A stretch of DNA of 64,000 nt from Amphritea balenae (lineage in GTDB: Bacteria > Pseudomonadota > Gammaproteobacteria > Pseudomonadales > Balneatricaceae): assembly GCF_003858655.1 (NCBI RefSeq), contig NZ_RQXV01000001.1, forward strand, positions 744,001-808,000, given 5' to 3'. The notes under the pieces are model-generated. The model was not told where the DNA came from and made no database searches. It saw nothing but the letters and a program-made list of their open reading frames with translations. Numbering within the stretch: the first letter of the stretch is position 1; each line of letters begins with the position of its first letter. This document shows, piece by piece, positions 9,253-17,154 of the stretch. The position numbers and the translations under genes are program-made.

Positions 9253-10320
9253 CTACTGATTTAAATCTTTCGCCTCAGCCCTAAGGTCGAGCACCTTACC
9301 GACTGTCCGATTCCAGTTAGCGGCGCATTCAGGGCCGCAACGTTCAGCCCAACGCGGCAGGATAACCTCCGTAGCCACTTTATTTCGCACCCTCAGGTCG
9401 GACACAGACGGCTCTACTAACTTCATATTACCGACTTCTCCAATAGAACATGGCCCATCTGACAAACATGCCAGAGCAATGGCATCTTCAGTGGCGGTTT
9501 CCTGCCACATACTTTTGGTTAATGCTGAAAGTTCATTTTGCAGAAGAACCTTCTGTTCTTCACTCAACAGATTCCACTTATTCATATTCATTGCACCGAA
9601 TGCCAGCCCCCAGCCTACCCGCAGGGTAAAGCCATGGGAGGCAACTTTGTACAATTTGCTGGTATATGCTGACATCGTGCCGGTAATTACGCAGTCAACG
9701 ATGCCTTTTTCGAGAGCATCGGGCACATCTTTATAAGGCACACTCACAGGAACAGCGCCAACGCCTTCGACAAAATCCCCCAGGGTGGTCAGAAATACCC
9801 TTATCCGTTTCCCCTTCAGGTCTTCAATACTGCTTATCTGACTATTACACCAGAGCATCTGGCTCGGAAACGGGTACAACATCATCAACTTTGCATTGTA
9901 CTTTTCAGCAAAGGCGCGCTCCAGAGTTGGGAAATATGCATTCGCCACTTGTTTCTGAACATCAATATCCTGTACCAGTGACGATAGATCTGCACCTTCA
10001 AATATCTCACTTTCAGGAACAACATAACCCGGTAAACCAAAAGCGAAATCAAATACACCATTTTTTACCAGGCGCATGATTTCATAGCCCTGCAAGCCCA
10101 GCTCGGTGTGCGGCTTTATCTCACCAACAATTTGTCCGTCACTGACGTCTGCAATACGCTGATTCCAGAAAGGCCCCTCGTGCTTTTGATAATTAGTAAA
10201 GTAATCCCAGGTACCTACAGCCTTGATGATGATAGTATCGTTCGCCGCAGCGAAACCGCTGAAAGCGGACGCCATCAAGCAGAAAAAAAGTGATACTGAG
10301 TATGCTTTTATTGTTTTCAT
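9253..10320 (-). CDS. TRAP-type periplasmic solute-binding protein (DctP family)
   Basis: 355-residue secreted binding protein: a signal peptide ends near SGFAAAND, then a DctP-like fold with LKGKRIRVFLTTLGDFVEG, where the conserved Arg of TRAP binding proteins lies, and GIVDCVITGTMSAY. An ATG start at 10320 is preferred over an in-frame GTG at 10326. It has no adjacent membrane subunits in its own direction; instead it is divergent from a sensor kinase whose N-terminus resembles TorS. It may therefore serve as a periplasmic co-sensor, as TorT does for TorS, or as a second binding protein for the dctQM permease downstream. Confidence 0.85.
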   Translation of the reverse strand: MKTIKAYSVSLFFCLMASAFSGFAAANDTIIIKAVGTWDYFTNYQKHEGPFWNQRIADVSDGQIVGEIKPHTELGLQGYEIMRLVKNGVFDFAFGLPGYVVPESEIFEGADLSSLVQDIDVQKQVANAYFPTLERAFAEKYNAKLMMLYPFPSQMLWCNSQISSIEDLKGKRIRVFLTTLGDFVEGVGAVPVSVPYKDVPDALEKGIVDCVITGTMSAYTSKLYKVASHGFTLRVGWGLAFGAMNMNKWNLLSEEQKVLLQNELSALTKSMWQETATEDAIALACLSDGPCSIGEVGNMKLVEPSVSDLRVRNKVATEVILPRWAERCGPECAANWNRTVGKVLDLRAEAKDLNQ

Positions 10321-10399
10321 AAACACCGGCTTAATCGACCGCCTGAATAATGTATAAGTGGTTTTTTAGGGTAACGTTAATTATAGCGCTTGCCTATTA

Positions 10400-10437
10400 C
10401 TGCTTGCGCAAGCAGGTTACGGCAGCTGTTTTGCCGT
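10400..10437. promoter_or_regulatory. Palindrome and hairpin in the divergent SBP/kinase promoter
   Basis: A perfect 16-bp palindrome CTGCTTGCGCAAGCAG (10400-10415) is followed by an ACGGCA/TGCCGT hairpin (10419-10437). The position between divergent genes suggests an operator, but no regulator is assigned. Confidence 0.4.
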
Positions 10438-10504
10438 CGCATAATTGCTAATTAATCGCCGAAATGACTATGATGCAACATAAATCAATCAAGGCATCAC
10501 TTAT

Positions 10505-12448
10505 ATGAGAAGCAAGTATCGGCTGGGAATTCGCGGCCGTTTATTCTTAGCGTTTGGCGCATTAAGTGCTCTCACCCTACTTGCCAGTATTGTCAGCTGG
10601 GCATCATATAACCGTCTGGGCGACGAATTAAACCACGTGGTTGAAGGTAATATACACACCCTTAGCCTGATGACTGACCTTAAAGAACGGGGCACAACCA
10701 TTACACTCACGGCCCCTACTCTGTTAGCGGTTACAGGTGAATCGAACCGTCAATTCATTCGCCAGGATCTGAACCTCAATATCAAGATGATGGCCGATTT
10801 GCTGCCACAGATTTCATCAGTTACCCAGGATCATCAGGCACAGAAAATTCTTTCAGAACAGATTAAAACACTCAATAACACGCTGACTGAACTGGATACT
10901 AATGTCATCCAGAAGCTCGAAATACAACAGAAAAAAAGCGCAGAGAACCAACGTCTCAGATGGGTCGCATCGAGTTTTCTCAGTGATATAAACAGGCTCA
11001 TAGAAGATGAGCAGCAATACCTGTTCAGCCTGTTTAATCAGGAATCGCCAGATTCATGGATCACGATGAACAACTTTGGCAAAGATGTTGTCAGCACGAT
11101 TAATTCTGATTTGCAGCGGCTGTACCGTATCAAGGCCGATGTAAACCTGCTGATAAACCTGGTCGACCGGGCTCAACATTTGCCAGACCTTAACTCTTTG
11201 ATAGCAACACAAACCCATTCCGATGAGATTATTCAGCGGATTAAACAAGACATTGAAGCGGTGGGAAATTTACGTGGCATTCAGGCCCTGAAGCAGACCA
11301 TCATCAATATCGTTTATCTGACCCGGGGGGAGAACAATATGTTTACCATCCGCAGTAAGGAACGCGCCATTTTACAGTCAGGGGAGTTATTGCTCAGCCG
11401 TATAAGAGAAGAGTTGGGGATTTTGAATCAGCAGATTAAGCTCCAAACCGATCAGACCGAAGCCGCTGCCCAGATCTCCGCACAAAACGCCCGGGAGACC
11501 ATTAAGAAAGGCCGTATCTGGATGCTGTTAATGGTTGCCGCCAGTTTAATCTTCTCAATTCTGATTGTCTGGCTCTATGTTGGCCGGAATATGGTAGGCA
11601 GAATTACCAGCCTCGATGCCAGTATGCGTTCGATCGCCAACGGCAACCTGGAAGAGCAGGTACAGGTTAAAGGTAGTGATGAAATTGGCACTATGGCGCG
11701 CTCACTGGTCAGCTTCCGGGATCAGATAAGCGCCCAGCAGGAAGAGTTGGTTCAGGCAGGTAAACTGGCGGCGCTCGGCCAGCTATCCGCGGGTATTGCC
11801 CACGAAATTAACCAACCGCTATCGGCAATCGGGCACTACTCACATAATGGCTTACGTCTGATGAAATCAGGCCGGTTGGATGAAACAGAGAAAAACCTGA
11901 ACCAGATATCTAACCTAACCAAACGGGCAACCACCATCATTACGCGCCTTAAGTCACTGGCCCGCAAGCAGCAGGAAAACCTGGTTATGGTCGATTTGCG
12001 CCTGGTGCTGGATAACGTGCTGTCGATGCTTGAAGGGGATGAGGTTAGGAAGCTCACCACAATAGACGTGAGTTTTGATAGTGATCAGAGTCTGGTAAAA
12101 GCCGATCAGGTGCAACTTGAACAGGTTGTGCTTAACCTGATCACCAATGCACTGGATGCGATAAACAATCAGCCAGAAAAACAAATAACGATTAAATGCC
12201 AGCATATTCAGGACCGGTTTGATATTCAGGTTAGTGACAACGGTCCGGGAATCAGTCGAGAATTACGAGAGCAGATATTCGAGCCGTTTTTTACTACCAA
12301 ACGCCGTGGACAGAGCCTGGGCCTTGGCTTGTCCATCTCCTATAACATTATCAAAAGCTTTGGTGGCCGACTCACCGTTGCAGATGAATCTGCCAACGGC
12401 GCATCATTTTGTATCCAGTTACCCGAATACCGGAGAAGTAAGTCATGA
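10505..12448 (+). CDS. Membrane sensor histidine kinase, TorS/DctB-like
   Basis: 647-residue inner-membrane kinase. TM1 is at about residues 13-35, followed by a long helical periplasmic domain to about 335 and TM2 at 337-360. The HAMP domain (about 361-412) contains SIANGNLEEQVQV; the HisKA domain has the phosphoacceptor H433 in AGIAHEINQPLSA, and the HATPase has NLITNALDA and GLGLSISYNI. It overlaps the regulator gene by 4 bp, so the two are co-translated. The N-terminal domain resembles TorS, which senses through a periplasmic binding protein; the divergent SBP is the natural candidate partner. Confidence 0.92.
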   Translation: MRSKYRLGIRGRLFLAFGALSALTLLASIVSWASYNRLGDELNHVVEGNIHTLSLMTDLKERGTTITLTAPTLLAVTGESNRQFIRQDLNLNIKMMADLLPQISSVTQDHQAQKILSEQIKTLNNTLTELDTNVIQKLEIQQKKSAENQRLRWVASSFLSDINRLIEDEQQYLFSLFNQESPDSWITMNNFGKDVVSTINSDLQRLYRIKADVNLLINLVDRAQHLPDLNSLIATQTHSDEIIQRIKQDIEAVGNLRGIQALKQTIINIVYLTRGENNMFTIRSKERAILQSGELLLSRIREELGILNQQIKLQTDQTEAAAQISAQNARETIKKGRIWMLLMVAASLIFSILIVWLYVGRNMVGRITSLDASMRSIANGNLEEQVQVKGSDEIGTMARSLVSFRDQISAQQEELVQAGKLAALGQLSAGIAHEINQPLSAIGHYSHNGLRLMKSGRLDETEKNLNQISNLTKRATTIITRLKSLARKQQENLVMVDLRLVLDNVLSMLEGDEVRKLTTIDVSFDSDQSLVKADQVQLEQVVLNLITNALDAINNQPEKQITIKCQHIQDRFDIQVSDNGPGISRELREQIFEPFFTTKRRGQSLGLGLSISYNIIKSFGGRLTVADESANGASFCIQLPEYRRSKS

Positions 12449-13800
12449 ACTCAGCCCTAGCTGATGGCCAGGTAATTATCATTGATGATGAGGAAATAGT
12501 CCGTGAATCTATGACTCAGACACTGCAACTCGAGGGCTATGACGCGATAGCATTTGAAAACCCTCTGAGCGCGATAGCGCAGTGTTCAATGAGTTGGCAA
12601 GGAGTCATTATCTGCGATGTGCGGATGGATATCATGGGCGGACTTGAGGTGTTACAAAAGATCCTCGAAATTGATTCGGAGATCCCGGTAATCATGTTTA
12701 GTGGTCATTCAGATATCGCCATCGCGATTCAGGCAATACGTCTGGGCGCATACGACTTCCTGGAAAAAACCGATGACCCTCAACACCAGATTAATACCGT
12801 ACAGCGGGCTTGGAAAAAACGTCAACTGGTGCTTGAAAACCGCTGTCTGCGCCAGGCGATAGAGGGACAGCACGAAATTGATAATCGCCTGGTGGGTCAA
12901 ACGCCGGCCATCGTCAGGCTGAGAGAAACCACTTTACAACTGGCGCAGGTCGATGTGGATCTGATTATCAATGGCGCAACGGGCACCGGTAAAGAGGTTG
13001 TGGCGAAGTGTCTGCACGACTTCAGTCCCCGTGCTGAAAAGCCTTTTGTTGCGCTTAACTGTGGTGCGGTAACGGAATCAGTCATTGAAAGCGAGCTGTT
13101 TGGTCATGAAGCCGGGGCGTTTACCGGGGCCAATAAAAAGCGGATTGGAAAAATAGAGTACGCCAGTGGCGGCACTCTGTTTCTGGATGAGATAGAAAGT
13201 ATGCCGGCTTCACTGCAGGTGAGACTGCTACGGGTATTACAGGAGCGAACTCTGCAACGGTTAGGCGGCAATGCCACTATCGACATTGATATCCGGGTTA
13301 TTGCAGCATCCAAAGTGAACCTGCGCGACTCTGCGGATCAGGGAACATTTCGGGAAGATCTATATTACCGCCTGAATGTGGCAAGTATCGAGATCCCCAG
13401 CCTGGATCAGCGTAAAGAAGATATTCCGGTGCTATTCAGCCATTTCGTCGAACAGGCTAATCAACGCTTCGGCCGTGACAGCCGACCTATACCCGAGCAA
13501 CTGTTACGGCAGTTACGTACGCAGAACTGGCCCGGTAATGTGCGGGAATTACGTAATGCTGCAGAGCGTTGGACTCTGGGTCTGTCGATCGGGGCAGATA
13601 CTGATACTGCGCCGACCAGCAATGATGGAAGCCTGGATGAACTGGTCGACAGCTATGAACGTGAACTTATTGCAGCAGCTCTCATGGCCAATAACGGTCA
13701 GGCCGAACTGACCGCTGAAGCTTTAGGGATACCACGTAAAAAGCTTTATCTGAGGATGAAAAAGCATGGTCTCGAACGGAATGACTTTATCAAAAACTAG
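12445..13800 (+). CDS. dctD: Sigma-54-dependent response regulator DctD
   Basis: NtrC-family activator of 451 residues. The receiver domain has phosphoacceptor D58 in IICDVRMD; the AAA+ domain has Walker A GATGTGKE, the sigma-54 contact motif GAFTGA at residues 224-229 and Walker B GTLFLDEIES; the C-terminal Fis-type helix-turn-helix is around AEALGIPRKKLYLRMKKHG. Phosphorylated by the overlapping kinase, it should drive dctPQM, whose promoter just downstream has a -24/-12 element and an upstream dyad. Confidence 0.93.
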   Translation: MNSALADGQVIIIDDEEIVRESMTQTLQLEGYDAIAFENPLSAIAQCSMSWQGVIICDVRMDIMGGLEVLQKILEIDSEIPVIMFSGHSDIAIAIQAIRLGAYDFLEKTDDPQHQINTVQRAWKKRQLVLENRCLRQAIEGQHEIDNRLVGQTPAIVRLRETTLQLAQVDVDLIINGATGTGKEVVAKCLHDFSPRAEKPFVALNCGAVTESVIESELFGHEAGAFTGANKKRIGKIEYASGGTLFLDEIESMPASLQVRLLRVLQERTLQRLGGNATIDIDIRVIAASKVNLRDSADQGTFREDLYYRLNVASIEIPSLDQRKEDIPVLFSHFVEQANQRFGRDSRPIPEQLLRQLRTQNWPGNVRELRNAAERWTLGLSIGADTDTAPTSNDGSLDELVDSYERELIAAALMANNGQAELTAEALGIPRKKLYLRMKKHGLERNDFIKN

Positions 13801-13869
13801 TTTGTAATGCGGCTTATCTCATTAGGTAACTCAATAGGTAACTCGTCAGATAGCTGAATGAGTTAATAC

Positions 13870-13899
13870 TGACTCAGCAAGACCACTAAGGTTGAGTCA
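13870..13899. promoter_or_regulatory. Candidate DctD enhancer site
   Basis: TGACTCA (13870-13876) and TGAGTCA (13893-13899) form a 7-bp dyad with 23-bp centre spacing, roughly 100 bp upstream of the sigma-54 promoter. This is the usual position for a bacterial enhancer-binding protein. Confidence 0.6.
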
Positions 13900-13984
13900 A
13901 AACTGACCCACAAAAGAGATTAAAGCCCAAACCAACTAAACATAATCCTTTGTTTTATAAGCAATAATTTTTAATTTTCAGGTC

Positions 13985-14000
13985 TGGTACAAGGTTTGCA
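13985..14000 (+). promoter_or_regulatory. Sigma-54 promoter of dctPQM
   Basis: TGGTAC-AAGGT-TTGCA matches the consensus TGGCAC-N5-TTGCA with a single change and exact GG/GC spacing. Transcription should begin about 12 bp downstream, giving a 5' leader of about 50 nt before dctP. Confidence 0.88.
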
Positions 14001-14061
14001 ATTTATCAGGGTAGCAAATGCCTTTGGTATCGCTAACAAACTATTGATCTGGAGAATAATA

Positions 14062-15042
14062 ATGAAATTTGTACCTAAGAAAACCGCCGTCCTGCTAGCA
14101 TCCCTACTGACACTGGGATCGGCAGGCAGCGCTTTAGCAGAGACTAAGTGGCATATGCCTACCCCTTATGGCGATGCTAACCTTCCTACACAGATCGCCC
14201 ACCAGTTTGCTGAAGAGATCAAAAGTAACACCGCAGGCGATCTGGACATCACGGTTCATTCCGGCGCTTCGCTGATCAAACACCCTGAAATTCCTCGTGC
14301 CGTAAAAACAGGCCAGGTGCAGCTGGGTGAAGTCTTTATCGGCATCATGGGTAACACCCACCCGGTCTTCAAACACGACAACATTCCTTTCTTAGCCACC
14401 ACTTATGACAGTGCAGAAAAACTCTGGAATGCGGCTAAGCCTGAAGTTGAAAAGCAGCTTAACAAAGAGGGCATGATGTTGCTGTATACCGTGGCATGGC
14501 CTGCTCAGAGCCTGTATACCAAAGCACCGGTTAACTCTTTAGCCGATCTGAAAGGCTCAAAAATGCGTGCCTACAGCCCTTCAACTTCGCGTCTGGCTGA
14601 TCTGATGAATACCTCTCCAACGACCGTTCAGGTGCCAGAAATTCCTCAGGCATTCAGCACCGGTATTATCGATGCGATGATTACCTCGCCTTCGACCGGC
14701 GTTAACGGTCAGGCCTGGGATTACCTGAGCCACTACACCGATGTCCGTGCCTGGATCCCTAAAAACGTTGTGGTTGTAAATAAGCGCTCTTTCATGCGCC
14801 TTGATAAGAAAACCCAACAGGTCATTCTTGCAGCGGCAGCCAATGCCGAAGTGAAAGGCTGGGCAGGTGTTCGTGGTAAAGCACAGGAAGATACTAAGAC
14901 TCTGGCTGAGAAAGGTATCGTGGTGTCAAAACCTTCTGCCGAGCTGATGGCTGAGCTGAATAAGATCGGCGCCACCATGATCGAGGAATGGAAAGCAGAA
15001 GCACCTGAAGTTGAAGCAATACTGTCTAACTTCAACCAGTAA
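14062..15042 (+). CDS. dctP: TRAP C4-dicarboxylate-type solute-binding protein
   Basis: Periplasmic binding protein of a TRAP transporter. An ATG at 14062 with GGAG 7 nt upstream is preferred to an earlier in-frame codon that would run into the sigma-54 promoter. A 29-residue signal peptide ends near GSALAETK. The mature protein has LKGSKMRAYSPSTSRLADLM, with the conserved ligand-binding Arg, and AFSTGIIDAMITS. It is the first gene of dctPQM, and the stem-loop after it probably stabilises its message relative to the permease genes. Exact substrate is unknown; DctP members bind succinate, malate, fumarate and other organic acids. Confidence 0.93.
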   Translation: MKFVPKKTAVLLASLLTLGSAGSALAETKWHMPTPYGDANLPTQIAHQFAEEIKSNTAGDLDITVHSGASLIKHPEIPRAVKTGQVQLGEVFIGIMGNTHPVFKHDNIPFLATTYDSAEKLWNAAKPEVEKQLNKEGMMLLYTVAWPAQSLYTKAPVNSLADLKGSKMRAYSPSTSRLADLMNTSPTTVQVPEIPQAFSTGIIDAMITSPSTGVNGQAWDYLSHYTDVRAWIPKNVVVVNKRSFMRLDKKTQQVILAAAANAEVKGWAGVRGKAQEDTKTLAEKGIVVSKPSAELMAELNKIGATMIEEWKAEAPEVEAILSNFNQ

Positions 15043-15056
15043 TATTCGTCGCAACA

Positions 15057-15079
15057 GGTCCTGCTGATTCAGCAGGACC
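15057..15079 (+). promoter_or_regulatory. Intercistronic stem-loop dctP-dctQ
   Basis: Perfect 10-bp stem GGTCCTGCTG/CAGCAGGACC with loop ATT and no T-run. Such hairpins often give binding-protein messages a higher level than the membrane subunits. Confidence 0.7.
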
Positions 15080-15099
15080 CATTTAAGAGGTTTATTATT

Positions 15100-15618
15100 A
15101 TGCGCTCTCTACTCGATAAGCTTTATCTGGCATCAGGGTACTTGTCGGGGTTCTGTATTGTCCTGATTACGTTAATCATTACCGCACAAATTGTCGGTCG
15201 GTTGTTTGGCTTTATTGTGCCTTCAGCTGAAGATTTTTCCGGTTACGCTTTGGCCGCCGCTACCTTTTTTGGCCTTGCTTATACCTTTCGTGAAGGCGGA
15301 CATATCCGGGTTACTCTGGTTATCCAGCACTGGACTCGCGGCTCACGCTACATTCAAGAGTTACTGGTACTGTTTTTTGCACTGCTGTTAGTCAGCTTTA
15401 TGTCTTTCTACTCAATCCATATGGTCTGGGAATCATATATTTTTGAAGAGGTCTCCTCAGGCTATATATCAATTCCGATCTGGATGCCTCAGGTGCCTGT
15501 TGCACTGGGTATTGTGGTGTTAAATATTGCCGTCCTGGATGACGTAATTGCTCTGATTAAGCGCCATACCCCTTCTTATAAAGCCCATGAAGGCGAGCTT
15601 CATCTGGAGGAAATCTAA
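15100..15618 (+). CDS. dctQ: TRAP transporter small membrane subunit
   Basis: 172-residue DctQ subunit with four predicted membrane helices (about residues 10-35, 45-65, 88-110 and 130-150). It pairs with the large DctM subunit to form the Na+-driven permease. Its stop codon overlaps the dctM start by one base (TAATG), indicating translational coupling. Confidence 0.92.
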   Translation: MRSLLDKLYLASGYLSGFCIVLITLIITAQIVGRLFGFIVPSAEDFSGYALAAATFFGLAYTFREGGHIRVTLVIQHWTRGSRYIQELLVLFFALLLVSFMSFYSIHMVWESYIFEEVSSGYISIPIWMPQVPVALGIVVLNIAVLDDVIALIKRHTPSYKAHEGELHLEEI

Positions 15619-16925
15619 TGGATATTACAATTATTGGCGTTTCTCTGGCGGTATTTATGCTGCTTATGCTGGCGCTGGGAGTCTGGGTTTCACTGGCTCT
15701 GTTTGGCGTTGGTGTTCTGGGCCTGCTTCTGTCAGGTAACGATCAGATCGGTTTGCTTTTTGCGACCTCAACCTGGGGTGCCAGCACCTCCTGGTCCCTG
15801 ACAGCTCTGCCGTTATTTATCTGGATGGGAGAGATTCTTTTTCGCACCCGGTTGTCTGAAGATCTTTTTAAAGGTCTGTCACCCTGGTTGAGTGGTTTGC
15901 CAGGAAAACTACTGCACGTAAACGTTCTTAGCTGTGGCATTTTTGCTGCGGTTTCTGGCTCTTCCGCTGCAACTGCCGCGACCATCGGTCGTATGACTTT
16001 GCCAGAGCTCAAAGCTCAGGGATATAGCGACCGTATGGCGGTGGGCACCCTGGCCGGTTCAGGTACCCTGGGACTACTCATCCCACCATCCATTATCCTG
16101 ATCGTTTATGGGGTTGCTGCCGAGGTATCCATCGGTCGTCTGTTCATCGCTGGCGCACTGCCGGGTTTGTTGCTGGTAACTTTGTTTATGGGCTACACCT
16201 CTATCTGGGCACTGCTGAATAAAGACGAGTTGCCTAAGCACGATAAAACCCATGTCTCTTTTGCTGAAAAGATAAAAGCGCTACGACTATTGTTACCGAT
16301 AATGGGCCTGATCGGGTTTGTCCTGGGCTCAATATATGGTGGTTTAACCACGCCGACTGAAGCGGCTGCTCTGGGTGTTGTCGGCGCATTGTTCCTGGCT
16401 GCCGTTACCGGTTCGCTGGACAAGTTCAGCTTCGGTGAAAGCCTCACCGGGGCAGTTAAAAGCTCTTGTATGATAGGTATGATTCTAGCGGGCGCTCACT
16501 TCCTGACTCTGGCTATGGGCTTCCTTGGGATTCCCCGGGCGCTGGCTGAGTGGATCGGGCATATGTCACTTTCTCCAGGTCTTCTGCTGATTTACCTGAC
16601 AGTACTGTTCGTCGCACTGGGCTGTTTCCTGGATGGTATTTCGGTGGTTGTACTAACCGTTGCCGTTGTCCTGCCAATGGTGCAGCAGGCGGGTATCGAT
16701 CTGCTTTGGTTCGGTATCTATATCGTTCTGGTTGTCGAGATGTCTCAGATCACCCCCCCGGTCGGTTTCAACCTGTTCGTCATTCAATCACTAACCGGTA
16801 AGAACATTCTGTATGTAGCTCGCGCTGCATTGCCGTTTTTCCTGCTGATTTTGTTTGCCGTTATATTGATCTATCTGTTCCCAGAGATCGTCACCCACTT
16901 ACCAATGTCCATGAGCCAACGATAA
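15618..16925 (+). CDS. dctM: TRAP transporter large membrane subunit
   Basis: 435-residue DctM subunit with about 12 hydrophobic segments. Characteristic loops are seen in SGSSAATAATIGRMTLPEL, GTLGLLIPPSIILIVYG and EMSQITPPVGFNLFVIQ. It carries the solute and co-transported Na+ across the inner membrane, accepting ligand from DctP. It is the last gene of the operon. Confidence 0.95.
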   Translation: MDITIIGVSLAVFMLLMLALGVWVSLALFGVGVLGLLLSGNDQIGLLFATSTWGASTSWSLTALPLFIWMGEILFRTRLSEDLFKGLSPWLSGLPGKLLHVNVLSCGIFAAVSGSSAATAATIGRMTLPELKAQGYSDRMAVGTLAGSGTLGLLIPPSIILIVYGVAAEVSIGRLFIAGALPGLLLVTLFMGYTSIWALLNKDELPKHDKTHVSFAEKIKALRLLLPIMGLIGFVLGSIYGGLTTPTEAAALGVVGALFLAAVTGSLDKFSFGESLTGAVKSSCMIGMILAGAHFLTLAMGFLGIPRALAEWIGHMSLSPGLLLIYLTVLFVALGCFLDGISVVVLTVAVVLPMVQQAGIDLLWFGIYIVLVVEMSQITPPVGFNLFVIQSLTGKNILYVARAALPFFLLILFAVILIYLFPEIVTHLPMSMSQR

Positions 16926-16930
16926 GTTAA

Positions 16931-16969
16931 AGAGGGCCGCAACGATGCAATGTTACGGCTCTCGGTTTT
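16931..16969 (+). terminator. Possible terminator of dctPQM
   Basis: An imperfect stem (AGAG..CCG..AAC with GTT.CGG.CTCT, 2-nt bulge) around GATGCAAT is followed by TTTT six bases after dctM. Confidence 0.45.
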
Positions 16970-17154
16970 ATCCATATCAGCTAAATCTTCTCACTAATTA
17001 ACCCTGTCTCCTGCGCTTACACAAAGCAAGGAGGACGGCTGCCTGACAAAACGGCTAGCCCTGAGCATAACCGAATCTGGCACACACAGATTCAAACCAA
17101 AAACTGACAGAGATACATCCGGGTTTGATCACCCTTTAAGAGGTTAAACAGGTC

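Noticed and set aside
13996-14061. Upstream start of dctP at 13996
   Set aside because: It would lie within the -12 element of the sigma-54 promoter and destroys the signal peptide; ATG 14062 has a good ribosome-binding site.
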